Positions 1 to 7,304 of a stretch of DNA of 44,617 nucleotides are shown here, in pieces. Within the stretch, counting starts at the first letter, position 1. Each line of letters begins with the position of its first letter. Source of the stretch: CAYLXX01 sp964387955 (GTDB taxonomy: Bacteria; Patescibacteriota; Microgenomatia; UBA1406; GWC2-37-13); NCBI GenBank assembly GCA_964387955.1, contig CAYLXX010000005.1:1-44617 (forward strand), in the 5' to 3' direction. The translations under genes were made by a program, and so were the position numbers. The notes beneath the pieces were generated by a model that worked only from the letters and a program-made list of their open reading frames with translations, was not told the origin of the DNA and searched no databases.

Positions 1-283
1 CTTTACTTTCCGTACTTACTAAAATCTTGCTTCTATTTTCATGCTCATTTACTCGTCCCATAACCTCCGGAACATCATTGGCAATCAACATAGTATTGAT
101 ACCAATAGGTAAAGCAATATGCATTATTTTATTTTCTTCTTTTTCTGCCACTTGGAATTCAGCGCTGGCAATGTCTTTGAAACGTACCACTTTCGAGAAC
201 TCTCCACCAAATACCGATTTATAAAAAGTAAAAGCCTCTTCAGCATTACCGTTAAAGTTAATCCAGGGATTTATTGTAGCCAT
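1..283 (-). CDS. VOC / PhnB-like glyoxalase-superfamily protein (3' end outside window)
   Basis: Reading back from the ATG at 283 gives 94 residues before the window edge, beginning MATINPWINFNGNAEEAFTF and continuing FYKSVFGGEFSKVVRF. This opening is typical of PhnB-like members of the vicinal-oxygen-chelate superfamily: a beta strand, a helix with AEEAFxFY, then a GG(E/K)F turn. Members are small metal-binding or metal-free beta-alpha-beta proteins; many have no assigned substrate. The later His/Glu ligands lie outside the window, so catalysis cannot be judged. The fold is a confident call, a specific reaction is not. Confidence 0.75.
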   Translation of the reverse strand, partial: MATINPWINFNGNAEEAFTFYKSVFGGEFSKVVRFKDIASAEFQVAEKEENKIMHIALPIGINTMLIANDVPEVMGRVNEHENRSKILVSTESK

Positions 284-337
284 ACAGTAATAATAGTAAA
301 TTAAAGTAAGTAGATAAAGAGATTTATTTAGTTCCCC

Positions 338-700
338 CTAGTTGACGTGTTCAGAAGTTTCGTCTTTAGCTACTACTTCTTTTCCTTCACTTCTGCCTTT
401 TAGTTTGGCATTTTCCAATTCAAGTTGATGAATACGACTATGCAGGTTGGTTACAGTGCTGTTTGACTTTTTTATCTTTGCATCCTTACCATGCATTTGT
501 AGTGAAGAAGAAATAATGTTAGATAAATTAAATATTGACGAAACAAGAATTCCCACTAATAATGATCCTAACATAATTAAATAAAGAGGAATTTGACTGA
601 GTGTATAACCCAACAATGTGACATCTACGTGTGTGGTATTTTGTACTGCAAACAAAGCGGCAAGTATGCCAAAGACTAAAAGAAGAATAATTAAAACCAT
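338..700 (-). CDS. LapA-domain (DUF1049-like) small membrane protein
   Basis: A 120-residue protein with two hydrophobic segments (about residues 1-20 and 38-60) followed by a cytoplasmic Lys/Glu-rich coiled coil (about 75-110). The phrase 'FAVQNTTHVDVTLLGYTLSQIPLYLIML' pattern (N-terminal helix, AVQN, beta hairpin, second helix) is the signature of the LapA/DUF1049 family, named for lipopolysaccharide assembly but widespread in bacteria without LPS. Role here is therefore membrane-associated and otherwise unknown. It has its own promoter: TTGCAA (732-737), 17-base spacer, TAATAT (709-714) on the minus strand, 8 bases before the ATG. Confidence 0.7.
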   Translation of the reverse strand: MVLIILLLVFGILAALFAVQNTTHVDVTLLGYTLSQIPLYLIMLGSLLVGILVSSIFNLSNIISSSLQMHGKDAKIKKSNSTVTNLHSRIHQLELENAKLKGRSEGKEVVAKDETSEHVN

Positions 701-708
701 GTAGACTA

Positions 709-737
709 ATATTAATCCCTCTTCAGCTTCATTGCAA
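709..737 (-). promoter_or_regulatory. Predicted promoter of the LapA-like gene
   Basis: On the minus strand TTGCAA (737-732) and TAATAT (714-709) are separated by 17 bases, and the -10 ends 8 bases before the ATG at 700. Transcription would start at or next to the start codon. The rest of the 701-884 gap shows no gene I can support. Confidence 0.5.
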
Positions 738-884
738 GTTCGGATAAACTTGTAGGGATATCTTGCTCCGCCTGGTAGACATATTTAGGAACCGAGAAAT
801 AGAGTTTGAATTTAATCTACAAAATATACAAACTACCTTTGAAACCTTTAATATTCGATTCTCCTGACTAGTTCAAGTTCGAAC

Positions 885-2222
885 TTACTCCATCTCAACC
901 TCAATAGCATCACCATTGACCCGCGTCTTGAAAGTTTTTACAGGACTTATAGCCGGCGGATGCATTACCTGGCCAGTTGTCACATCGAACTTCGAACCAT
1001 GCCAAGGACAGGTGATGATATTACTTAATAGCTCGCCTTCACAGAGCGGTCCTCCTGCATGAGTGCAAATATTGGATGTAGCATAATATTTATCATTGAC
1101 TTTATAAATTGCAATTTTCTGACCCTCAATCTCAGCGCAAAGAGGGATACCGTCTTTAATGTCTGCAAGAGAGGCTGCTCTGATAAATTTTGCCGTATTT
1201 GTTGTATATGCCAATTCAACAGAAGCATCTTTTAGAGATTTACGAATTATTTCATCTGTGAGAGCATTCACTTCCTCGTCTTCGTAGATGATAAAATTGC
1301 CAGAAAATTCATACCAACCAAAGCCGGTTGACCATGAAGGAGTCACATATGTATCCTGGAATTTTCTAGGGAAAACATATATTTTCCCAGGCGTATAAAG
1401 AATGTTATAGGCAATATTTTTCGAATGTAATGTCTCAATTAAATTCCATGATTTATCTACGTCTTCAAAAATGTACACTCTCGCCGGATATTCATCACTT
1501 CCGCCGTTATGACTCCACTTACTTTGTACAACAGTGAGTTCCTCAATACCGATCATCAAGTGGAAATGCAGATGATTGACCGATGCAAAAGCCCCTAGCG
1601 AATTATAACCGATACTGATATTGTATAGATTCTTTAATCGCTCACATATACTCCACATATATAGATTGTCTACTTTTGTCAAAAATTGTTCTTTATTGAG
1701 TTTCGGATCCAAAACCAATATTGCCTGAAGATCTTTATAAGGAAACTCATTATAGTACAAAGATACTTGCCTATCGAAATAAGCACCCTCCCATATTGTC
1801 GGCTGTTTAACTTTGTTAAAGTTAAAATCGTTTTCATCGAATTTTTGAAACAGATCCGTAACTTTTTTTGTGCCAAACCCTTTCGGTTTTAAGATTCTGA
1901 ATTTATTCAACTGGATGTTCCATGAATTGATTTTTCTATCCTCTATCATGGTCCAATTCTGCCAATCCAGTTTCATATCCTTCAGTTGAAAAAATATGAT
2001 TGAGTTATCATCGGTTTTCTCCTGGTCAATCTTATACCCAAGTTTGATTTTTGCCTGCTCTAATCTGGCTATCATATCACGTTCTTTATGATGCAGGATA
2101 GCATTTCCGAAAACTAAATTGAAGGTTGCCGCATCGAGATTTTCGCTTTGAAGCATTTCATCCAAACCATGCATAAAAACAGTGTGGAAGTCTGACACAG
2201 AATCGAATATTGTAGTATTCAT
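885..2222 (-). CDS. HIT-superfamily nucleotidyltransferase/phosphorylase-like domain fused to a Rieske [2Fe-2S] domain
   Basis: A 445-residue protein with two parts. Residues about 1-340 resemble the GalT / GDP-hexose phosphorylase branch of the HIT superfamily: the motif SVNHLHFHLM has the histidine triad H217-x-H219-x-H221. Members transfer or release nucleotidyl groups through the central histidine. Residues about 350-445 form a Rieske ferredoxin domain: C386-T-H388-AGGPL and C405-PW-H408-GSKFD give the two Cys and two His ligands, and the order matches biphenyl-dioxygenase-type ferredoxins. No signal peptide is seen, so it should be cytoplasmic. It follows a SWIM-like gene by 25 bases, probably one operon. 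I know of no standard enzyme with this architecture; the reaction is unknown. Confidence 0.8.
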   Translation of the reverse strand: MNTTIFDSVSDFHTVFMHGLDEMLQSENLDAATFNLVFGNAILHHKERDMIARLEQAKIKLGYKIDQEKTDDNSIIFFQLKDMKLDWQNWTMIEDRKINSWNIQLNKFRILKPKGFGTKKVTDLFQKFDENDFNFNKVKQPTIWEGAYFDRQVSLYYNEFPYKDLQAILVLDPKLNKEQFLTKVDNLYMWSICERLKNLYNISIGYNSLGAFASVNHLHFHLMIGIEELTVVQSKWSHNGGSDEYPARVYIFEDVDKSWNLIETLHSKNIAYNILYTPGKIYVFPRKFQDTYVTPSWSTGFGWYEFSGNFIIYEDEEVNALTDEIIRKSLKDASVELAYTTNTAKFIRAASLADIKDGIPLCAEIEGQKIAIYKVNDKYYATSNICTHAGGPLCEGELLSNIITCPWHGSKFDVTTGQVMHPPAISPVKTFKTRVNGDAIEVEME

Positions 2223-2247
2223 TTAATGTTATGACCACCGAACTGCT

Positions 2248-2559
2248 TTATTGCTTAATCATACTACATGCTAGAGCTACGCAATGTTTACAAAAAATGT
2301 CATGATCTTTAGGGTTACCACTACAATGCCAAGAGAAATGTGAGTGCTTTGAATAAAACCAGACATGTCGACGTACACCTCCACCGCTTTTTGAATCTCC
2401 TGAGAGTCCACCTACCCAAGCTTCAACTTTATCATCTGTATTAGAGATAATCTCAATACCCTTTCTCGCAAAAATTTTTGTTCCATACTTAATGTTAGAT
2501 GGTATGGCTAATTTTTCAATAGAAATATCATTGAGTAATTGTTTAATGGTTTTACCCAT
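2248..2559 (-). CDS. Small SWIM-like zinc-finger protein
   Basis: A 103-residue protein whose C-terminus reads FSWHCSGNPKDHDIFCKHCV, then ALAC. This resembles the SWIM zinc finger (CxC...CxH followed by hydrophobic ALA), except that the first cysteine of the usual CxC is replaced by a tryptophan-histidine context. The middle is basic and glycine rich (GGLSGDSKSGGGVRRHVWF), compatible with nucleic-acid or protein binding. It lies immediately upstream of the HIT-Rieske gene. On the minus strand TAGAAT (2571-2566) ends exactly 6 bases before the ATG, suggesting a leaderless transcript. Confidence 0.55.
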   Translation of the reverse strand: MGKTIKQLLNDISIEKLAIPSNIKYGTKIFARKGIEIISNTDDKVEAWVGGLSGDSKSGGGVRRHVWFYSKHSHFSWHCSGNPKDHDIFCKHCVALACSMIKQ

Positions 2560-2637
2560 AAGAAAATTCTATCAAACTCTAGTTTCCATTTCGGAATATA
2601 AAATTATTGAGACTATTTTTTTTGAAGAGATACAGGG

Positions 2638-2709
2638 CTCCCCCGCGTGGATTCGAACCACGAACCTTGAAGTTAACAGCTTCCTGCTCTACCGTTGAGC
2701 TACAGGGGA
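2638..2709 (-). tRNA. tRNA-Asn (GTT)
   Basis: On the minus strand the sequence folds into a full cloverleaf: acceptor TCCCCTG with CGGGGGA, D stem GCTC/GAGC, anticodon loop CTGTTAA with GTT, and T arm CGTGG-TTCGAAT-CCACG. The discriminator is G and the 3' CCA is not encoded, so a CCA-adding enzyme is needed. Confidence 0.95.
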
Positions 2710-2753
2710 AAACAACCTATATCTTACCAAATCCGAGGCTGTTTGAAAAGGCG

Positions 2754-2783
2754 TTGACAGACTCTTTGTCAGCATTTTATAAT
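2754..2783 (+). promoter_or_regulatory. Near-consensus sigma-70-type promoter
   Basis: TTGACA (2754-2759), an 18-base spacer and TATAAT (2778-2783). It points to the gene at 2881 and leaves a leader of about 90 bases that holds a 15-codon ORF (2793-2840). It is one of the best-matching promoters in the window. Confidence 0.7.
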
Positions 2784-2880
2784 ACATGTAACATGAATCC
2801 ACGCGTTGATGTCTTAAACAACTACTCTCCCCACTTCTAATATCTCCCTCAACCCTCATTATTAATTTCTTATTAGTCCC

Positions 2881-3261
2881 ATGGAATATTTCAATTACCA
2901 GAGAGAACAGGCTATTACACAAATGCAAAAAGGTGGCCGAGCTATCATTTCGTATCCAGGAGTAGAAAACCCTGCTAATAATTTACAGTTTGACGACGGC
3001 AGTCGCGCAATTTATTTAGGCAATGAGCATATTACAGTTGACATGATTTGTAAGTTTAAACCGAGCCGCAATCCTGACACATATTTCGTATATGATCCTG
3101 CGGAATATGATGTTGCAGTTGTACCTAACGAAGTCGATGGTGAAGCAAATTATCAATTGGAGTCGCTAAGACAAGAGTATTCTATCGGTATTCCAACATC
3201 ATTGGGATACACAGTTTTTGCAAGGAGATTCGAATACCCTAAATTTAGAAAGGTAAAGTAA
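2881..3261 (+). CDS. Hypothetical soluble protein
   Basis: A 126-residue protein, acidic in the middle and basic at the end (RRFEYPKFRKVK). I recognise no domain. It has no signal peptide or membrane segment. It sits about 90 bases downstream of a TTGACA/TATAAT promoter; no Shine-Dalgarno sequence precedes the ATG. Its last 17 bases overlap the end of the convergent exonuclease gene. It may be a small enzyme or a regulatory protein; the sequence gives no basis for more. Confidence 0.6.
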   Translation: MEYFNYQREQAITQMQKGGRAIISYPGVENPANNLQFDDGSRAIYLGNEHITVDMICKFKPSRNPDTYFVYDPAEYDVAVVPNEVDGEANYQLESLRQEYSIGIPTSLGYTVFARRFEYPKFRKVK

Positions 3262-3823
3262 GCGCAGTATCGTTGGCGGATGATTCCTCAAGGTATTTTC
3301 GCCAGTTGACCCGAATCGCCTGTTTGCCTTTGACATCAAGATAATTGATTTCACCGTTATCAACACCGTATTGAAATAAAGCATTGGTTAAAGACACATC
3401 ATCACTGCAGTACTGTTTTAATTCGGTAATTTTGCCTTCTTTAAAAAGATCAATAGCCATCAATCCATGACCGGTCTTTTTTTTACCGAGCGTTGCAGAA
3501 ATTACATCATTGAGTGCGAGACGTCGGCCGATTTTATTTCTTATATCGTCTAAAATATCAAACGTCGGCAACTGCTCACTTTTACCCGGATAATATGCTT
3601 GTAAAACTTTCATATCAAAACTATTAATGTTGTAGCCTATGATATACGAAGCGTCTTCTAGGTAACGAAATAAATTTGGTAATTCTTGCTCTGTAAAAAC
3701 TTTGGCTGTATCGTCTTTTCTATCGTAAATTGCAGCAACAGAAATCTGGAGTTTTTTATGATCATCGAAATCACGGAAGGTATATTTTGTCTCCAAATCA
3801 AAAATAACCGGAAATTTTTTCAT
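3245..3823 (-). CDS. DEDDy-type 3'-5' exonuclease-like (RNase H fold) protein
   Basis: A 192-residue protein with the three exonuclease motifs of the DnaQ-like RNase H fold: FDLET (D9, E11), IIGYNINSFD (D70) and YCSDDVSL (Y138-x3-D142), which is the DEDDy pattern. These residues bind two metal ions that cut the terminal phosphodiester bond of DNA or RNA. The domain fills the whole chain, as in stand-alone members related to YprB and the ribonuclease-H-like 'DUF' group. It follows a hypothetical gene by 18 bases on the same strand, so the two are likely co-transcribed. Substrate (DNA or RNA) cannot be told. Confidence 0.75.
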   Translation of the reverse strand: MKKFPVIFDLETKYTFRDFDDHKKLQISVAAIYDRKDDTAKVFTEQELPNLFRYLEDASYIIGYNINSFDMKVLQAYYPGKSEQLPTFDILDDIRNKIGRRLALNDVISATLGKKKTGHGLMAIDLFKEGKITELKQYCSDDVSLTNALFQYGVDNGEINYLDVKGKQAIRVNWRKYLEESSANDTALTLPF

Positions 3824-3841
3824 AAAAATTATGGGATGGAT

Positions 3842-4240
3842 TCAGTTGGGGCGTTGTTTACCGTCTTTGTAGATTTCCATCTCGAAGCTCGAGGCCGATT
3901 GAGGGAATCGTTCGTGTTTAAGATCGAGTGTATTTAATTGTTCCTGAAACCGATCATACATCTCATCGACAAGTTTATAAAAAGTCTCTTGCTCGGTTTG
4001 TGAAATTTTTTCGACATTGAGATGATAAAATTCGTCCAATTTACCCAGACTCCAAAGAATCTCTATAAAACTATTGTCGTGCAGATTGATAACCGAAATA
4101 TCTCCTTGAAGAGGTCGTATCTTGAACTTCATCATGCGGACTTCGTCATACATTTGATCTGCTGAAGGTTTATGATCGAGGATGCCGTTACGAAATCGTG
4201 AGATGACCTCGAGAGCGTCAACTGTACTTTTCCTTGTCAT
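3842..4240 (-). CDS. Hypothetical protein upstream of the exonuclease
   Basis: A 132-residue, mainly helical, charged protein without membrane segment or known motif. It is the first gene of a minus-strand pair with the DEDDy exonuclease (18-base gap), so it could assist it. Its start lies only 16 bases from the divergent YqeY-like gene; on the minus strand TATCAT (4253-4248) ends 7 bases before its ATG. Confidence 0.6.
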   Translation of the reverse strand: MTRKSTVDALEVISRFRNGILDHKPSADQMYDEVRMMKFKIRPLQGDISVINLHDNSFIEILWSLGKLDEFYHLNVEKISQTEQETFYKLVDEMYDRFQEQLNTLDLKHERFPQSASSFEMEIYKDGKQRPN

Positions 4241-4256
4241 AAAGTATAATGATAGA
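4241..4256. promoter_or_regulatory. 16-base divergent promoter region
   Basis: The whole gap between two divergent start codons is 16 bases. On the plus strand TATAAT (4245-4250) ends 6 bases before the ATG at 4257. On the minus strand TATCAT (4253-4248) ends 7 bases before the ATG at 4240. The two -10 elements overlap, so the promoters should compete, and both transcripts would be leaderless. Confidence 0.5.
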
Positions 4257-4691
4257 ATGTTGTTCCAGAAATTGCAAGCCGATCAAATTCAAGCTTTAAA
4301 GTCATCAGATAAAGAGAAATTAGAGATGCTTCGATTTGTTATTTCCCGCATCAAAAATCGCGAAATCGAAAAAAAATCTGAGTTGTCGGATGAAGAAGTT
4401 ATAGATATTTTACGTAAACAAATAAAAGAGCTCAATGAAGCAAATGCAGCTTTTGCCAAAGGCGGCCGCAACGATCTTATAGAAGGCAACAATAAACAAA
4501 TTGCCATTCTTAAAGTTTACCTACCAGCCGAGATCTCCGACGAAGAGCTTAAAGCCGAGGTCCAGCGCTTGAAGGAAGCCAACCAACAAGCATATGAAGC
4601 TAATCCGAAATCTATCATAGGTATTTGCATGAAGGAGCTTAAAGCCAAAGCTTCTCCAGAGCGTATCATGGCCGCTATCAATTCTGTTTAA
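4257..4691 (+). CDS. yqeY: GatB/YqeY-domain protein
   Basis: A 144-residue protein starting MLFQKLQADQIQALKSSDKE, matching the YqeY opening (helix, then LRFVISRIKNREIE), with GGRxDLIEGNxKQIAILKVYLP and the C-terminal GICMKELKAKASPERI typical of the family. The domain is the tRNA-binding tail domain of GatB, the amidotransferase that makes Gln-tRNA and Asn-tRNA; stand-alone YqeY proteins have no firmly established function. An in-frame upstream start at 4182 is rejected because it overlaps the divergent gene and the -10 element. The FtsB-like gene follows 4 bases after the stop, so the two form an operon. Confidence 0.9.
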   Translation: MLFQKLQADQIQALKSSDKEKLEMLRFVISRIKNREIEKKSELSDEEVIDILRKQIKELNEANAAFAKGGRNDLIEGNNKQIAILKVYLPAEISDEELKAEVQRLKEANQQAYEANPKSIIGICMKELKAKASPERIMAAINSV

Positions 4692-4695
4692 TCCT

Positions 4696-5037
4696 ATGAA
4701 TGCCATCAAAAAAGGCTTGTTTTTCCTGCTGATCCTTTTTTTATTTTCATCTTTGACCAAGACTATTGCCGACTATTTGCGCAATGTGAGCTTTTACGAA
4801 GGCTACAAGACCGAATATGAGCGTGAGAGGAAGCGCAATATCACCCTCAAAACCCAAATTATCAAAAATAACGACCCCTACCAGCTTGAAAAAACGATCC
4901 GAAATAACCTCAATTTGACCCGTGAAAACGAGGTCGCCATCCTCCTTCCCTCGCCTACACCCGTGCCTACGACACCCACCCCCACGAGTGCGCCAGTTTG
5001 GCGTCAATGGAGCGATATTTTCTTCTCCGCCAATTGA
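4696..5037 (+). CDS. FtsB/DivIC-like septum formation initiator
   Basis: A 113-residue bitopic protein: short basic N-terminus, one membrane helix (about 7-25), a charged coiled coil (about 33-65), then 'DPYQLEKTIRNNLNLTRENE' and a Pro/Thr-rich outer tail. This layout (TM, coiled coil, conserved 'R..L.L...GE'-type end) is that of FtsB/DivIC, which with FtsL and FtsQ activates septal wall synthesis. The TPT-rich tail ending WRQWSDIFFSAN is an addition common in this group of organisms. The family call is good; which of FtsB, DivIC or FtsL it replaces is uncertain. Confidence 0.75.
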   Translation: MNAIKKGLFFLLILFLFSSLTKTIADYLRNVSFYEGYKTEYERERKRNITLKTQIIKNNDPYQLEKTIRNNLNLTRENEVAILLPSPTPVPTTPTPTSAPVWRQWSDIFFSAN

Positions 5038-5062
5038 CTTTAGCCTCAAATTATTGTATACT
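5034..5062 (+). promoter_or_regulatory. Strong promoter of the stalk-protein gene
   Basis: TTGACT (5034-5039) overlaps the stop of the FtsB-like gene, followed by a 17-base spacer and TATACT (5057-5062). A start near 5069 leaves an untranslated leader of about 240 bases before the ATG at 5311, very unlike the leaderless genes around it. Confidence 0.7.
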
Positions 5063-5068
5063 ATAGGT

Positions 5069-5310
5069 TAAGATCCATCTCAAATTGGAGCTTTTTCTGT
5101 GGTGTAAATCTACCAACCTCAAGCTTGGTTTAGTATGAAAAACACCGCACTTTGACAGCTAGCTTAACACTATATCTCATCCGAGTCGCTACCCCACGGT
5201 AGGTCATTTTTAACAGCTAAAAATGAGGGATACACCTTGAAGAGCTCATCTCTTTAGAGTGTATCCGGACATACGGGTCAGGATATAGCCACTATATATA
5301 GGAGGTTTAG
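5069..5310 (+). ncRNA. Structured 5' leader, candidate cis-regulatory RNA
   Basis: About 240 bases without a gene but with several strong hairpins. (1) GGTGT (5101-5105) pairs with ACACC (5142-5146), enclosing CCAA/TTGG (5113-5116 with 5125-5128). (2) A perfect 9-bp stem, TCATTTTTA (5204-5212) with TAAAAATGA (5218-5226), loop ACAGC. (3) GGATACAC (5228-5235) with GTGTATCC (5259-5266), enclosing AAGAG/CTCTT (5240-5244 with 5250-5254). The ribosome site AGGAGG lies 5-6 bases before the ATG. No riboswitch class I know is evident. It could be a metabolite or ion sensor, a thermosensor, or a stabilising leader. Confidence 0.5.
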
Positions 5311-7095
5311 ATGAGAAATTGGGTACTTAGCACGCTGATGGTTTTCTTCGGAGTTATGTTGATCGCTTTGAGCACAAATACAGCTGAGGCGTCTTCATCT
5401 CACAAAAAAGCAAAACCGCCAGTTATGTTGCCACCCACAAGTACACCTACAGGAGATGTTTGCGGTCCAATAAATCAGCAGATTTCTGTTGACAACTCGG
5501 ACTGGAGTTGTGATGAGAACGAATGGCACTGGATCATCAATCAGATTGATGCAGTCTGTTCGGCGCCTGATCACATCGTAGTCCAATGGGACAATGGGTA
5601 CCAAAGCGTACCTTTGGCATTTCGCACCCGCGATGTGGCACATTACGTGACGCACTCGCACTTGGACAACCAGTTTGTCGATGCAACGGCAGTGATTTAC
5701 CAAAATTGGGATGGGCGATTTAATTTGTCCCACGGCCCATGCGGTACTCCCACTCCGGCGCATACAAGTACGTCTACACAGACACCAACAAGTACACGAA
5801 CCGCAACCAACGTTTCGACTAATACACACACGCCGACTGCAACTTTGACATGTACAACTGTTCCCACGAATACGCATACACCGACGCCTGTCTGTACTGT
5901 TACCAACACACCAACCACGATCTATTCACACACGCCGACCAATACGCGGACTGCGACCAGAACAAGAACTGCCACACGAACAATCACACCCACCAATACC
6001 TGTATTCCGACGGCTACGAGGACGCCAACCAACACTTGTGTTCCATCGCAAACTGCGACTAGGACCAGAACGGCGACTTCGACACCGACGAGCACGTATA
6101 CAACAACAAGTACAACGACCAGAACTAACACACCAACCAATACCCGAACGGCCACAGCCACGTATACGATTACATCAACTCAGACGAACACGAACACACC
6201 TACCAGGACGCCAACGGCAACGTACACCAATACGTTAACACCGACTAGCACTCCCACGAGTACTTTTACTAGGACGAATACATCGACACCATCGTTTACG
6301 TCAACTGCGACACCAACAAGAACACCTACCGCCACCAACACGAATACCCCAAGCTTTACCAGTACACCGACATCAACTTTTACGTCAACATTCACCCGCA
6401 CACCGACAGTAACGAATACTAGTACCCCGAGTTATACCGTCACAGCAACCTGGACGCCAACAGCAACGTCAACTCGTACTTTTACCAGTACAGCAACGCG
6501 CACAAGTACGGCGACAGCGACTCAAACGGCTACTAGCACGTATACAGCTACACCGACTGCGTCATTCACGCACACGGCCACAGCTACGTATACTGCCACG
6601 AACACGAATACACCCACGAGTACTTTTACTCGGACAGCCACGCGTACAGCAACCAACACGTATACACCAACATTCACAAACACGCCGACGTATACCAATA
6701 CACCGACTTACACGTATACACCAACATTCACCTGGACTCCAATCACAGGCCGCACACCGCCGCCTGCAACTGAAACATCTATTCCTCCAACAATTACACC
6801 GATTGTGCCAACCAGCACATCAGTGCCACCGACCAATACAGTCCCGCCGACTAGTACATCTAGTCCAGTTGTCCCGACTGCGACACCAACATTGTTTGCA
6901 CCGCCGAGTCCTACACAGGAACTTGCAGTAGCAACCTTGGTGCCTACTCCAAAAGTAGTGCCCTCAGTCCCAACAGGGATGCCCACCACAGGTCGGAATT
7001 CCGATGATACTGCATTTATAGCAGTGATGGCGATACTCGCCCTACTCACGCTCAGTTGCGGTATCCTGATCCGAAGACGATCAAACACACATTAA
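5311..7095 (+). CDS. Secreted Thr/Pro-repeat stalk protein with LPxTG-like sorting signal
   Basis: A 594-residue surface protein. Residues 1-28 are a signal peptide. Residues about 50-147 form a compact domain with four cysteines (VCGPINQ, WSCDENEW, AVCSAP, GPCGTP) of unknown family. Residues about 148-500 are almost only Thr, Pro, Ser, Asn and Ala in TxTPT-type repeats, probably an extended, perhaps glycosylated stalk. The end has the three-part sortase signal: MPTTG at 557-561, a hydrophobic helix, and RRRSNTH. The motif is MPTTG rather than LPxTG. An AGGAGG ribosome site and strong promoter suggest high expression; a terminator follows. It probably displays the N-terminal domain away from the cell wall. 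Confidence 0.8.
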   Translation: MRNWVLSTLMVFFGVMLIALSTNTAEASSSHKKAKPPVMLPPTSTPTGDVCGPINQQISVDNSDWSCDENEWHWIINQIDAVCSAPDHIVVQWDNGYQSVPLAFRTRDVAHYVTHSHLDNQFVDATAVIYQNWDGRFNLSHGPCGTPTPAHTSTSTQTPTSTRTATNVSTNTHTPTATLTCTTVPTNTHTPTPVCTVTNTPTTIYSHTPTNTRTATRTRTATRTITPTNTCIPTATRTPTNTCVPSQTATRTRTATSTPTSTYTTTSTTTRTNTPTNTRTATATYTITSTQTNTNTPTRTPTATYTNTLTPTSTPTSTFTRTNTSTPSFTSTATPTRTPTATNTNTPSFTSTPTSTFTSTFTRTPTVTNTSTPSYTVTATWTPTATSTRTFTSTATRTSTATATQTATSTYTATPTASFTHTATATYTATNTNTPTSTFTRTATRTATNTYTPTFTNTPTYTNTPTYTYTPTFTWTPITGRTPPPATETSIPPTITPIVPTSTSVPPTNTVPPTSTSSPVVPTATPTLFAPPSPTQELAVATLVPTPKVVPSVPTGMPTTGRNSDDTAFIAVMAILALLTLSCGILIRRRSNTH

Positions 7096-7103
7096 GCTAG
7101 CTC

Positions 7104-7170
7104 GGAGGCCAAGACAACATTTGATGAAGTTTATCTTTATCAACATGGCGTCAAGGCCTCCTATTTTTTT
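7104..7170 (+). terminator. Rho-independent terminator after the stalk gene
   Basis: GGAGGCC (7104-7110) pairs with GGCCTCC (7155-7161) and is followed by a run of seven T (7164-7170). The loop carries a second stem, TTGAT..AAG with CTT..ATCAA. The -35 element of the next promoter overlaps the T run. Confidence 0.85.
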
Positions 7171-7197
7171 GACTTCTGAGGCTAACTAAGGTATACT
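7169..7197 (+). promoter_or_regulatory. Promoter of tRNA(CAT)
   Basis: TTGACT (7169-7174), 17-base spacer, TATACT (7192-7197). The hexamers are the same as those before the stalk gene. Transcription would start near 7204, about 7 bases before the tRNA 5' end. Confidence 0.75.
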
Positions 7198-7210
7198 TTC
7201 TCTATCAATT

Positions 7211-7280
7211 TACGGGGTAGTGTACGGTTGCACAGGAGGCTCATAATCTCCTAGACCAGGTTCAACTCCTGGCTCCGTAA
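7211..7280 (+). tRNA. tRNA with CAT anticodon (elongator Met or Ile2)
   Basis: A cloverleaf of 70 bases: acceptor TACGGGG with CTCCGTA, D stem GTGT/GCAC, anticodon stem GGAGG/TCTCC with loop CTCATAA, T arm CCAGG-TTCAACT-CCTGG, discriminator A, no encoded CCA. It is not the initiator, since the first pair is formed and the three G-C pairs of the anticodon stem are absent. The D loop is only six bases (ACGGTT) and the variable loop four. Met and lysidine-modified Ile2 cannot be separated by eye. Confidence 0.85.
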
Positions 7281-7304
7281 CATGTTCTCCATTATAATAA
7301 TTTC

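Noticed and set aside
2607..2928. ORFs crossing the tRNA-Asn gene on both strands
   Set aside because: They cover the tRNA and promoter sequences and have no ribosome site or family resemblance.
5697..6401. Long Val-rich and His/Tyr-rich ORFs antisense or out of frame across the TPT repeat
   Set aside because: They arise because ACN/CCN repeat codons read on other frames give few stops. Composition is pure repeat shadow and no start signal is present.
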